Of a stretch of DNA of 64,000 nucleotides, positions 1-10,022 are shown in pieces. The first letter of the stretch is position 1. The number at the start of each line of letters is the position of its first letter. The stretch lies in the NCBI GenBank assembly GCA_023205875.1, contig CP060755.1, positions 930,001 through 994,000 on the forward strand, written 5' to 3'. The DNA comes from Chloropicon primus. Taxonomy: Eukaryota > Chlorophyta > Chloropicophyceae > Chloropicales > Chloropicaceae. Under the pieces are notes generated by a model. That model was given only the letters and a program-made list of their open reading frames with translations, did not search any database and had not been told where the DNA came from. The translations under genes and the position numbers were made by a program.

Positions 1-1992
1 TTGATACTCGGCCCCCCAGATCTCCAATACAGACATCGTCTCGTCTCCGACCTTGATCTCTCTAATATCGATCTCCGCGCCCAGCGGGTAGATGATCTCC
101 TTGACGCAGTTGCAGTTTCCGCCAGCGCCTTGGTCGTGGATGCTCACGATGGGGTTCTTCTCTCCCATCTCGACACAGGCTTTCGCAACCCTGTACAGCT
201 TCTGGGCAAATTCACCGTCGCCCCTTTGGACGGCGTTGAAATCCAGCTCTGCTTTGTTGGAGCCACTTGGCAGACTCGAGGCCGCACCACCGCCCATTCC
301 GATTCTGTAGGCAGGGCCTCCGATCTTGACCACGAGCATTCCCACCTCAGGATCGCTCTTTTCGAGATGCTGGTGATTGATTTGCCCTATGCCCGCGCTG
401 AACATGATGGGCTTCAGCCACTCCCTCCTCTCGCCGTTAGGAAGCCTCTGCCCGAAGGTACGGGTATACCCCTGGATCAGCGGCTCTCCAAATTTGTTGC
501 CGTAGTCCGAGGCCCCGTTGCTGGCATCGATCAGAATCTGCAGCGGGGACGCCAGGCTCTCTGGATACGGCTGCTTGCCATCTTCCCACGGATGGAGGTC
601 GTTGTCCATGTGCAAGTTGCCCACGCAGTACCCGGCCGTTCCAGCGGTCAACAGAGACCCGATGCCTGTGGCGTGCGTGTCCCTCATCCTGCCGCCGGCA
701 CCCGTCTCAGCCCCGGGGTAGGGGGCCACGGCACAGGGGAAGTTGTGCGTCTCCGCAGTGAAGAGAATGTCGTAATCCTTCTCCTGCACCTCCAGCGGGC
801 TGGGCTCTCCCGGGTTGCTGGGCTCAAGCCTGTTGACCTTGAAGCCCTTGATGGCACTCGAGTTGTCCTTGAAAGCGATCACGCTGTTGCCGGGGTTTTC
901 CTTCAGGGTGTCCTCGACGATGTCGAAAAGGCACTCGTCCTTTTTTTTTTCGTCGACGGTCAGATCCCCCTTGAAGAACCAGTGCCTGCTATGCTCGCTG
1001 TTGGACTGGCCCAAGTCGAAGAGCTCGACGTTCGTGGGGTTCCTCCCGACCTCGTTGCAGAACAAGTTCATGTAGTAGTCGATGTCCCAGTCGTCAAAGG
1101 CCAAGCCCATCTCCTCGTTGATGTCCTCCAAGGCCTTCCTCCCCTCCTCGATCACAGGGATGGAGAGCACGGGGGCGGGGACCACGTCGCTCTCGAAGCT
1201 CTCCAGGGGCCTCTCGTAGACCTGCTCGGTCATCCTGTCGTGGACGAGCTCCGCGAACTTCTCCCTCTCCTCCGCGGTCAGGCCGGAGGCCCTTCTGTCG
1301 GAGAAGGTGAGCCTGAACCTGCTGGACCTCTCCGTCCTGCCAATGTTCTCCTCCAAGCCGCAGGACTTGAAAATGGACACGGCGTTCGAGCACCACGCCG
1401 TGCTGAAGCTCATGCGAGGCCCGACCTCCACAACGCTCCCCCCGTCGGCGCCGAAGGCGCTCTGGTGGGTCAGCCTGTCCAGCTCAAACGTCTCGCCCAG
1501 CAGCCACAGCACCGTCTCGCTCGCGCCGCGATCCAGGGCCTTCCTCACCTCCAGGTTGAAGCAGGCCTCGGCCTCGATCGACTCGATCGACGGGGAGACC
1601 TCCGCACGCGCCTTGGCGAGGAGCGTCTTGAGCGCCTCCCCCGACAGCAGCGGAGTTCGATACAGCTGGAACACCCTGCCAGCTGGAGCCGAGATCAGAG
1701 CGTCCAAAGTGGCCGGCGCGACGCCCGACCTGCCCTCCGTGCCGAACGACACCGCCCGGGTGGCGACCTCGCGGGGATCGGGAGGACCGGAGGGCCGAGG
1801 GCCCCCTTGACCGCCGCCGTTCACGACAACACTCCTGCTGCTCAACGACGACGACGATGATCTGGCCTCATGGACCCCGTGGGGGTGATTCGACTTCCTC
1901 GCGATGCGCCTCAAAGCCACGCGGCGGGACGACAGGGAAGACAAGCTGCCCTCCCGTCTCAAACCGACCCTTGCTCCTCTTCTCGCCACCAT
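1..1992 (-). CDS. PURL: Phosphoribosylformylglycinamidine synthase (FGAM synthase), N-terminal 664 residues, partial
   Basis: Purine biosynthesis enzyme that converts FGAR plus glutamine and ATP to FGAM. The gene runs off the left edge, so the C-terminal part, including the expected glutaminase domain, is outside the window. Reading the minus strand gives family hallmarks: FDLGQSNSEHSRHWFFKG, TAETHNFPCAV, GAGGRMRDTHATG, KIGGPAYRIGMGGGAAS, and NPIVSIHDQGAGGNCN followed by SVLEIWGAEYQ at the edge. The ATG at 1992-1990 is preceded by an in-frame TAA at 2001-1999, which fixes the start. The first 50 or so residues are rich in Arg and Ser (RRGARVGLRREGSLSS) and precede the conserved part, which resembles an organelle transit peptide; plant FGAM synthases are organellar. 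Identity is certain; targeting is inferred. The stretch upstream (1993-2449) separates it from RPB2 on the same strand. Confidence 0.95.
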   Translation of the reverse strand, partial: MVARRGARVGLRREGSLSSLSSRRVALRRIARKSNHPHGVHEARSSSSSLSSRSVVVNGGGQGGPRPSGPPDPREVATRAVSFGTEGRSGVAPATLDALISAPAGRVFQLYRTPLLSGEALKTLLAKARAEVSPSIESIEAEACFNLEVRKALDRGASETVLWLLGETFELDRLTHQSAFGADGGSVVEVGPRMSFSTAWCSNAVSIFKSCGLEENIGRTERSSRFRLTFSDRRASGLTAEEREKFAELVHDRMTEQVYERPLESFESDVVPAPVLSIPVIEEGRKALEDINEEMGLAFDDWDIDYYMNLFCNEVGRNPTNVELFDLGQSNSEHSRHWFFKGDLTVDEKKKDECLFDIVEDTLKENPGNSVIAFKDNSSAIKGFKVNRLEPSNPGEPSPLEVQEKDYDILFTAETHNFPCAVAPYPGAETGAGGRMRDTHATGIGSLLTAGTAGYCVGNLHMDNDLHPWEDGKQPYPESLASPLQILIDASNGASDYGNKFGEPLIQGYTRTFGQRLPNGERREWLKPIMFSAGIGQINHQHLEKSDPEVGMLVVKIGGPAYRIGMGGGAASSLPSGSNKAELDFNAVQRGDGEFAQKLYRVAKACVEMGEKNPIVSIHDQGAGGNCNCVKEIIYPLGAEIDIREIKVGDETMSVLEIWGAEYQ

Positions 1993-2449
1993 CTCTTGTT
2001 AAAGAGCTCTCGAACTCGACCTCCCTCCAACGCCGTTGTTGTTAGCCGACCACGTGCTGGGAGAATCCACGTTTTGTCCACCTCAGCCCAAACCGGATTT
2101 CCGTTTTGGGCCTTGGATGAAAGTGCCAGGTTTTGGGCTGGACATCATCATCATCAATGACTGGTGGAGGACCCGTGCGGGGGCGGGCGCACCCCATCAC
2201 ACGCAACACACTTTGCCAGGATTCTTCTTCTTCTTCCTCCTCTTCCCCGGGTTTTGGCAACATGAACAACAACAACAACAAAAAGTCTGTTCTTTATACA
2301 ATTCATTTTTATTTAGACCGGGACCGAGACCGAGACCGATCGATCAGCCCAGCATGTATGTGTTGTGTGTGTGTGCGCGCGCGGAAGCGTCTCTGATTTC
2401 CGTGATTTCCGTGGTTTCCGTGCTTCCCCTCCTCTCCTCCCTCGTCAAA
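1993..2449. other. Intergenic: RPB2 3' flank and FGAM synthase upstream region
   Basis: No gene seen. It holds a short (AAC)n run near 2266-2282 and, near 2088-2140, two copies of GTTTTGGGC with an inverted GCCCAAAC that could fold into a hairpin. It must contain the 3' end of RPB2 and the promoter of the FGAM synthase gene; neither boundary is visible. Confidence 0.5.
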
Positions 2450-5400
2450 TCAGGCGTCCAGCTTGGTGAACATCCTCGGCGCGATGGCCATGGACATGAG
2501 CTCCTGGAAGAGGAGCTTGCACGCGTAAGGGATGTGGACCTGGGAAATGTCGGTGGTGTTCCCGCAGCCCCTGCACTCGAACCTGTTCTTGATCAGGTTG
2601 GCGACCGCGATGAGGCCGCACTTGTCGCAGACGTGCACCCTGTAGGCGTCCGACTGGTCGAAGAGCCTCTCCTTGAGGAAGTGGGTGGAGCCGTGGGCGA
2701 TCATGCAGTCCCTCTCCATCTCCCCGAACCTCAGTCCTCCCTCCCTCGACCTACCCTCCTGCGGCTGCCTGGTCAGCAGCTGCACCAGGCCCCTGGACCT
2801 GGAGTGGATCTTGTCGTCCACCATATGCTTCAGCCTCTGGTAGTACGTGGGCCCGAAGAAGATCATGCTGTCGAGCTTCCTGCCGGTGTGCCCGTTGTAC
2901 ATCACCTCGCTGCCCCTCATCTGGTAGCCGCACTGGTGGAGCTTGGTGCTGATCTCCTCGACCGTGACGTCCGTGAATGGCGTGGCGTCTCCCTCCTTTC
3001 CAAAGCAGGCGCAGAACTTGCCCATGAGGCACTCGATCAAGTGCCCGATAGTCATACGCGACGGGATAGCGTGGGGGTTCACGATGATGTCCGGAGTGAT
3101 TCCCTCCACTGTGAAGGGCATGTCCTCCTGGGAGTAAGTCATTCCCACCGTACCCTTCTGACCGTGGCGGGACCTGCACCGAAACAAGACAAAGAGGATC
3201 AGAGCCCAAAAACATGGCAGTCAGTATCAATGCAACAGAAGAGAAACACACACACGCACACACACGCAGAGAGAGAGGGAGGGGGGAGAGCAGGAGGGGG
3301 GGAGGAGGACGCCCTCCTTGCAATGCAACTTACGCAAATTTGTCGCCGATCTGAGGCACCCTGATCGAGCGGACCCTCATCTTGACGAACTTCCAGCCCT
3401 TGTCATTCGTGGTGACAAGGACCGAGTCTATCAGGCCGCTCTCGCTGCTTCGGAGCGCCGTGCTGCAGTCCTTCAAGGTGAACCTGGACCCGCCCTCCAT
3501 GGGCAGCGGGACCGTCTTGCCGATCACCACGTCCTCCCCGGAGACTCTCGTGCCCGGCGCGACCAAGCCATCCTCGTCCAGCTTGTTGTAGTCGCCGTGC
3601 TTCAAGCCCAGAGTGACCTCGGGCTCGGGCTTCTGGATCACCTCGTTCACCAGGGAGCCCTGCTTCTTCTCCTCGTCCCTGTAGGAGCGGTAGAATATCG
3701 AGCGGAAGAAACCGCGGTCGATGGATGACTGGCCCATGATGAGGGAATCCTCTTGGTTGAAGCCCGAGTAGCACGCGATGGCGACGATGGCGTTCTGGCC
3801 AGCAGGGAGCTCCCTGAAATGCAAGTGCTCCATCGCCCTCGTCGTCACAATCGGCTTTTGTGGGTAGTAAAGCAAGTAGGCCAACGTGTCCATGCGCTGC
3901 AAGAAGTTTGTGGCGTACATGCCCATCGCCTGCTTGCCCATAGCGCTCTGGTACGTGTTTCTTGGACTCTGGTTGTGGTCAGGGAATGGAATAATCGAAG
4001 CGCAGATACCCAAAATCATGGAAGGGTGGATCTCGCAATGCGTGTAAGTCTCGGAATACGCTCCAAGCTCACTGTTCCTAGCTTGCTCGAGGTCGGTGAT
4101 GCTCATGGCAATCATAGTGGTCTCCTCCTCCTCGCAGTCTATGTACTCGATGAACCCGTCTTGCAAGATGTTCTGCCAGCCGTAACCCGTGTCATCCTTC
4201 CTCGAGAGCGCGTAGATGGCGTCCTTCATGATGTGCAGGCTCTGGTCCTGCACGATGTACAACGGCCTGCAGCACCGCCCGAAATCAGTCACGAGGCGGA
4301 CTTCCTTGAGCTGGATGTCGTAGATTATGCCAACCTCGCTGTTGATCTCCCCGTACCTCCTCAATTCCCGCATGGTGTCCACAAAGGACAAGGGGGTCGG
4401 GTGCACGCCCACCCAGCTGCCGTTCAGGAACACTTTGGTACAATCGTGAATCTTCCCTGGCGAGACCTCCTCGAGGCTCTCCATGTTCCACTCGTTGAGG
4501 AAGTGCAAGATGCTGTCTATCTCGCCGTGCGCGGGACCCGTGGACACGTACGTCATCAGCGCCAAGTTCTTGACCAGGCCGCAGGCTTGACCCTCAGGGG
4601 TTTCCGCGGGGCAGATCATGCCCCAGTGACTGTTGTGCAGCTGGCGCGGCTTGGCCAGCTTCCCCTCTCGCCCAATTGGGGAGTTCATCCTGCGAAGGTG
4701 GGACAACGTCGACGCAAATGTGAGGCGGTTAAGGACCTGAGACACCCCAGTCCTCATGCCCTGCGTCCCTTGCATCCCCCAGTTTCCCGTTGCAAGGGAG
4801 TACCTCATCCCATTTGTGATGGTGGCCGGTTTGAGCATGGCCAAGATGTTATACTCCTTTCCATCGTCCACCCTCTTCTGAACGTACTTTCTCATGTCCC
4901 TCATCTGCTTGCGGAAGATCAAGCGGAACAGGCCCGACATGAGAGGCCCGGCCAAATCCAGCCTCTTGTTCCCGTAATGGTCACGGTCGTCCTCCTTCCT
5001 GCGCCCCAGGGCGACCATGAGGAGGCGGTGAATCATGTACCCCAGGAAGTACGCCTTCTTCGTCTTGGTCTCCTCCTCGCCGATACCGATGTGAGGGAGC
5101 ATCTCCTTGTACAGGATGTCCTTAGCGTACTTGATACGGTTCTCCCTGGACACGCCCACGGCGAGGTCGCCACGCTTTCCTATGTAATCCAGAGCCACGT
5201 CCTGGCTCTCGATCGGAGCTCCCTCCTCCAAGGAAGCCTTGAGGAGGTCGAGCATCTCGGTGTCCTCGAAGTCGTACACGATGTGCTGAAGGATCTCCTT
5301 GTCCGCAATGTAGCCCATTGCCTTGAACACCACCAGGATCGGAATCTCCTTCCTGATATACGGGAGCTGAAAGCTCAACCTCTGGGAGGCGTTCTGGTTC

Positions 5401-6290
5401 TCGCCCTTGGAGAGCATCCTGACGGTGAGGGAGCTGGGCGTCCTGCTGCTGTTGTCCACCACCGACCGGATCTCCGCGGTGTGAGAGTACTTTGACGGCT
5501 GCTTCTTCTCGAAGACGTACACGTGGTTGTTCGCCATCCTCTCCTGAGCGATGAGAACCTTCTCTGTCCCGTTGATGATGAAGTAGCCCCCCTGGTCGTA
5601 AGGACACTCGCCGAGCATGGTCAGATCCTCGTCCGACTGGTCGTACAGCCTGCACACGTTCGACTTGAGCATCACAGGGATGTCGCCCATGTAGTGCTTC
5701 TCGTGGGTCTCCTCCGCCACAACCTCGCCGTCCTTGTCCACCTTCATGACCTTTATGTCGACGTGAAGCTGGGTCGCGTACGTCAGGTTCCGCAGCCTGG
5801 CCTCCCGCGGGAACAGAGGCTGCGGCTGTTGGACCACGGAGTCCTCGCCCTCCCCCGAGGACTTCTCCGTCACGACCGGGCTCGTGATGTAAATCGTCTC
5901 GAACTGGATCTTGTGCGTCAGCTCCTCCGCGTCCTCCTCGCCCGGGCGGAACTGCTGCACGGGCGTAACCTCCATCTGGCCCAACTCCCTCACCGTGTTG
6001 TCCAATATCGTGTTCATGAAGTTCTCAAAACTGTCGAGCTGCTGCTTCACCAAACCATTCTGCTGGAAGTACGACGAGATCACCTCGAAGCAGTCCTCCT
6101 GGTTGATCGGAACGTCCCGGAGAGCCACGAGCTTTTCCTTGTCGTCCTCCTTGAAGCTGTCGAAGTTCGGAAAAAAGGCCCTCTTCTTCTCTCCCCCCGC
6201 CTCGTCCTCGTCCATCGGATCCACCTTCACTTTCACGCCCTCCACCTCACCCATCTTGGCCGCTTGGGCGTACTCCACGTCCATGCTCAT
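2450..6290 (-). CDS. RPB2: RNA polymerase II second-largest subunit RPB2, two exons
   Basis: Catalytic subunit of Pol II. Exon 1 is 6290-3334 and exon 2 is 3173-2450; the 160-nt intron (3333-3174) starts GTAAGT and ends GTGCAG, and splitting an Ala codon restores GDKFA/SRHGQKG across the junction. The spliced product is 1226 residues, the usual size. Visible signatures: [14 protein letters not shown] in the lobe region, [20 protein letters not shown] and [18 protein letters not shown] in the fork, [35 protein letters not shown] (catalytic loop), the hybrid-binding [15 protein letters not shown], and a C-terminal CxxC...CxxC zinc site (CDKCG...CRGCG). The longer reading frame to 6317 would begin at GTG, so I chose the ATG at 6290 (MSMDVEYAQ). 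The first 45 or so residues are acidic and family-variable. The intron contains a (CA)n tract. Confidence 0.97.
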
Positions 6291-6751
6291 GACGCCGGCC
6301 TCGTCCTCCGCCTCCACGCAGCCCTCGCTCTCCCTTGCTCTGCTCGCTCGCTCGCCGCCTCAAGACCCCCTCAAGACCCAACTCGTCCGCCGCGATCAGC
6401 CACCACCCAAGATGGGAAGAAACCCTGGATCTGGGAGGACATGCTTCTGAGAGGCCGCTTGGAGGGTGGAGGGTGGAGGGTGATGGTGGAGGAGGGAGAT
6501 GGTGGAGGAGGGATTGGCTCGTTGGCTCATTGGCTCTCTGTGTCGTTGTTGTTGTCTCAAATTGTTGTTGGCTTGGTGTGTGATGCATTGGAGATAAGGT
6601 GCTTGCAGAGAGGAGGAGAAACGTCTCAGGATACAACACAAACAGGAGGGAGGGAGAGGATCACACACTTGTGTGTACAATTGAGTGGTTTACAACGGAG
6701 AGTGGGGTCGTTCAAGGGCTTGGGCTCTTCCCCAAGCTCTTCCAGTCTAGT
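6291..6751. other. Intergenic: RPB2 promoter/5' UTR and debranchase 3' UTR
   Basis: No gene seen. A GGTGGAG-rich tandem stretch lies near 6461-6500, and a minus-strand TGTAA for the debranchase lies at 6694-6690. Confidence 0.5.
6690..6694 (-). terminator. TGTAA poly(A) signal, debranchase gene
   Basis: TGTAA on the minus strand (TTACA on plus) about 58 nt past the debranchase stop codon. This pentamer is the usual poly(A) signal of green algae. Confidence 0.5.
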
Positions 6752-8191
6752 TTACATGCTGATGTCGATCTCCTCGTCGTTCAAGTCGTCTTGATCCCCC
6801 TCGATGTTGATTTCCTCCGGGTTGGCCTCGTCCTGGGAAGCCGCAGCCTGGAAGTTCAGGAACACGTTGGTGGGGACCATGAAATTGCCGGCGGGAGGGG
6901 GCTGACGCCCAGGGCCCCGCATGCCTTGCTGCTGCCTTCGATTGGCGTCGAGGGTGTAGGGCAGCTCCAGCAACTCCAGGAGGGACGCCGTTTGGGGGTT
7001 GACGTAGTGGACGTCGTTTCTGAAGTGGCGCGGAGCCGATTCGTACTCGGTCTGCGTGGGCGCGGTCCGCACAAAGGCGGTTGGAACGGAGAGGTCCCCC
7101 CCGCTAGCGGCGCTGAGCTTGATCGAGACCCAATCCACCTCCTCCCGGCTCGCCCCGGGGCAGGAGGCGGCATCCGTCGGACTCGCAACTTGCCTGCGCT
7201 CCATCGGCATCTCCGCCTGCAGCCGCCTGAGGATCGCCAGCCACTCCACGTCGTACTGGAAGGCCTTGGGCCCCTGGGCCTCGGGAAAATCGAGGATCTG
7301 CAGAAACTCCCTGTTCGGCATGCACTTGTCCAGGGCGAGGAACTTGGTGTACTCCTCCTGGTCCGCCCCGCCGCTCTCCCGGAGCTTCTGCTGCACTTCC
7401 TTGGTCATCCAGCCGCTGGGCATGCCGCCGTTGCCGCTGCTGACGGCCAGGGTGTCCTCCGAAACGCTTCTTCCGTGGCGGATGACCGCGGGAAACTTCA
7501 CGTGGTAGTGGGCGCTGAACCAGTAGCGAGGCTTGAGCCGGTTGCACAGCTTGGCCGCGGCCGGGCTCCCGAGCTCGTCCCTCGCGATCTCCTCCCTGAA
7601 GTACGGCTTGCACCTCAGCAGCCCCGCCTTGTTGCAGCAGCCGCAATTCGCGACCCCCCGAGGCCAGTCGTGGGAAAGGAAGACATCCAGCTTGTCCCTC
7701 AAGTGCAGCAGCTTCCTCACCTCGAACTCCCTGACGTGGTACACGCTCCTGAGGCTTCCCCTGTCGTAGGGCGGGAACTCGAAGTGACCGAGACGGTAGT
7801 TCCTGCCGTCGAAGATCCCGGAGAGGCCGCCTATCCTCAGCCCGCCGAAGCGAACCACCCCCGAGCACCCCATGTAATACATATTGGGCGCCACCCAGCC
7901 GCCATAGTACAGCTCCCACAGGTAGTTCGACGCCTCGTGGTTCCCCCCGATGAACAATGTGGGGTACGGGGCGACCTTCTCGCCCGAGTAATACTTGTGG
8001 AAGCTCCCGAGCTCCTTGTACTTGTCCGGCACGGCTATGCTGTCGAAGTCTCCCTGGTTTCGTATGGCCTGAAAATCACCGCAACTTATCACGAGGTCCA
8101 CGGTCGTGTTCTCCTGCTGCTCGATGTGGGCCACCGAGGCGTAGATCTCGTCCAGGTCTCCGTGGGAGCATCCCTGCACCGCGACGCGCAT
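6752..8191 (-). CDS. DBR1: Lariat debranching enzyme
   Basis: Hydrolyses the 2'-5' bond of excised intron lariats in the nucleus. The 479-residue product has the metallophosphoesterase motifs in order: GCSHGDLD (residues about 7-14), CGDFQAIRN, GGNHEASNYL, LSHDWPRG and SAHYHVKFPA, together with the DBR1-typical YYGGWVAPNMYYMG and GGLSGI. A cysteine pair in NCGCCNK is extra. The homologous start is MRVAVQGCSHGD at 8191; the frame stays open to 8251 but only from a GTG. The D-2-hydroxyglutarate dehydrogenase gene ends only 113 nt upstream on the same strand, so its 3' UTR and this promoter must overlap or abut. The C-terminal 130 residues are poorly conserved and end in an acidic tail (EEINIEGDQDDLNDEEIDI). 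Confidence 0.95.
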   Translation of the reverse strand: MRVAVQGCSHGDLDEIYASVAHIEQQENTTVDLVISCGDFQAIRNQGDFDSIAVPDKYKELGSFHKYYSGEKVAPYPTLFIGGNHEASNYLWELYYGGWVAPNMYYMGCSGVVRFGGLRIGGLSGIFDGRNYRLGHFEFPPYDRGSLRSVYHVREFEVRKLLHLRDKLDVFLSHDWPRGVANCGCCNKAGLLRCKPYFREEIARDELGSPAAAKLCNRLKPRYWFSAHYHVKFPAVIRHGRSVSEDTLAVSSGNGGMPSGWMTKEVQQKLRESGGADQEEYTKFLALDKCMPNREFLQILDFPEAQGPKAFQYDVEWLAILRRLQAEMPMERRQVASPTDAASCPGASREEVDWVSIKLSAASGGDLSVPTAFVRTAPTQTEYESAPRHFRNDVHYVNPQTASLLELLELPYTLDANRRQQQGMRGPGRQPPPAGNFMVPTNVFLNFQAAASQDEANPEEINIEGDQDDLNDEEIDISM

Positions 8192-8304
8192 CGAGTCGAG
8201 ACGAGGCCTTTCGTCGTAATTTTCGTTTACACGAACCGCGACGACGAGCACCGACGACGAGCTCTGGCTCCCTCTTCTCTCGAAAATATTTTATTAAAAA
8301 ATGA

Positions 8305-9831
8305 TTATGAATCTTGTGGTGGCGTTACTTCCCCTGGAAGGGGAAGGACCTTATAGGGGTTGAGGATGCCCTTGGGATCGAGGGTTTTCTTCACCAGCCG
8401 CATGAGGGAGACGGCAGAGTCCCCCTTGGTGTAACCAATGCAGTCTGCCTTCATCTGGCCCAGCCCGTGCTCCGCGCTGACGCTGCCCCCCAACTCGGCC
8501 GTCCTCTCGTACACGAAGGGCTCGATCAGGGAAGTGAGCTCCTCCGAGTACGCGTCCGCCACCACGTTCAGGTGCAAGTTCCCGTCCCCGAGGTGGCCGT
8601 AGCCAACCGTGTAAGCCCGGTCTCCCACCCTGGCCCTCATGTCCTCCACGAGGCCGTACATGGTGGACTGAGGGATGCTCAAGTCGTACTTGTACATGGC
8701 TTTGTGCGTGTTGAGGGCCTCCGGGACGCCCTCCCTGATGCGCCAAAAGGCCTTGAGCTGGGTGCCGTCCTGCGCGACCGCCCCGTCTGAAATCGCGCCG
8801 CTCTCCAGCGCGGCCTCCAGAAAAGCGTGGAGCTTCTCGTTGTCGTGGTCCTCGTTGCTGCCGCTGGTCTCGAGCAAGACATAAAACCGCTCGGGGGAGC
8901 CTGGCAGCGGGCTCTTGACGTCCTCGTAAGTCCCCACGGCCAGGTCCAAGGACTCCTTGTCCAAGAACTCGAACGCGGACAGGATCTCCCCCAGGTCCGC
9001 CTTGGCCTTCCTGAACGTCTCCAGGACCTTGGAGAAAGTCGCGCAGGCCAAGAAGGTGGCGTTCTTCGCCTTTGGCCGCGGGGGGCAGTGGATGGCCGCC
9101 GCCGTGACCAGGCCCAAGGTCCCCTCGGCCCCGATGAAGAGCTGCTTGAGGTCATACCCCGTCGTGTCCTTCCGCAGGGACTGAAGCACGTCCAGGACCT
9201 CGCCGTTCGCCAGCACGACCTCCAGGCCCAGGACGGAGCCGTGCAGCGACCCGTACCTCAGGTAACGGATCCCCCCGGCGTTCGTCGATATGTTCCCGCC
9301 AATGTGACAGCTTCCCTTCGCCCCCAGGTCCAGGGGCATCATGAGGCCCTCCTTGGCGACGCGATCGTCGAGGTGCTGGAGAATGCAGCCCGCCTGGCAG
9401 ACCAGCACCCCGCTCAGAGGGTCGATGGACTTCACCTCGTTCAACCTGGCCATGCTCACTATAATCTCGTCGAAGACCGGAACGCTGCCCCCCACGAGGC
9501 CCGTGTTCCCGCCCTGAGGCACCACCGCCAAGTTCCTCTCGTTGCAGTGTTTTAGGATGCGAGACACCTCCTCCGTGGTCTTCGGCCGCACCGCCAGGGA
9601 CCCCTCCCCCTTGTACTTTCCCATCCAGTCGGTGTTGAAAGCCTCGAGGTCGTCCTGATGGGAAAGGACGTGGTCGCGGCCCACGACGGACTCGAAGAAA
9701 CGGACGTCGTTTTCAGCGACCACCCCGAAACTTCCCCTCTCCACCGACGTCCCGAACAACCGACGAGCAGAGGACGCCTTCGCGTGGCTCCTCCTCCCAC
9801 ACAACAACAACAACAACCGTGATGTATTCAT
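8305..9831 (-). CDS. D2HGDH: D-2-hydroxyglutarate dehydrogenase, FAD-dependent, probably mitochondrial
   Basis: Oxidises D-2-hydroxyglutarate to 2-oxoglutarate; in plants and animals it passes electrons to ETF. The product is 508 residues. The FAD-binding PCMH domain carries VVPQGGNTGLVGGSVPV (about residues 104-120), LGAKGSCHIGGNISTNAGG and GAEGTLGLVT. The C-terminal catalytic domain has GYGHLGDGNLHLN and SAEHGLGQMK, which include the metal-ligand histidines known in this family. The first 30 residues (MNTSRLLLLLCGRRSHAKAS) are basic and Ser-rich like a mitochondrial presequence. The ATG at 9831 lies 191 nt from the start of the divergent oxidoreductase gene at 10023, so the two probably share a bidirectional promoter. 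Confidence 0.95.
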   Translation of the reverse strand: MNTSRLLLLLCGRRSHAKASSARRLFGTSVERGSFGVVAENDVRFFESVVGRDHVLSHQDDLEAFNTDWMGKYKGEGSLAVRPKTTEEVSRILKHCNERNLAVVPQGGNTGLVGGSVPVFDEIIVSMARLNEVKSIDPLSGVLVCQAGCILQHLDDRVAKEGLMMPLDLGAKGSCHIGGNISTNAGGIRYLRYGSLHGSVLGLEVVLANGEVLDVLQSLRKDTTGYDLKQLFIGAEGTLGLVTAAAIHCPPRPKAKNATFLACATFSKVLETFRKAKADLGEILSAFEFLDKESLDLAVGTYEDVKSPLPGSPERFYVLLETSGSNEDHDNEKLHAFLEAALESGAISDGAVAQDGTQLKAFWRIREGVPEALNTHKAMYKYDLSIPQSTMYGLVEDMRARVGDRAYTVGYGHLGDGNLHLNVVADAYSEELTSLIEPFVYERTAELGGSVSAEHGLGQMKADCIGYTKGDSAVSLMRLVKKTLDPKGILNPYKVLPLPGEVTPPQDS

Positions 9832-9846
9832 CTCTCACGCACACCA

Positions 9847-9885
9847 CCAGACAGAGACAGAGACAGAGACAGAGACAGAGACACA
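9847..9885. repeat. (GACAGA)n simple repeat
   Basis: About six AGAGAC units in the short gap between two divergent genes. A separate (GAGGAC)n run lies at about 9950-9990. Confidence 0.8.
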
Positions 9886-9950
9886 CCCCTTCCTCTCCCT
9901 CTCCTCTCCTCGAGCGATCGCGATCGATCCCGATCCTTTTGACAGCTGAG

Positions 9951-9986
<36 letters not shown>

Positions 9987-10022
9987 GAGGAGGAGGACGA
10001 GAAGGAGGACGAGGGGAGGGAG

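Noticed and set aside
1-1860. Long open frame on the plus strand opposite FGAM synthase
   Set aside because: It starts with TTG, has no recognisable domain and mirrors the minus-strand FGAM synthase frame, which carries the family motifs. GC-rich third positions leave the antisense frame open.
3753-5495. 580-codon plus-strand frame opposite RPB2
   Set aside because: Antisense to a firmly identified gene and low in conserved features; a by-product of codon bias.
6599-8356. 585-codon plus-strand frame opposite the debranchase
   Set aside because: Begins at a non-ATG codon and mirrors DBR1; no domain recognised.
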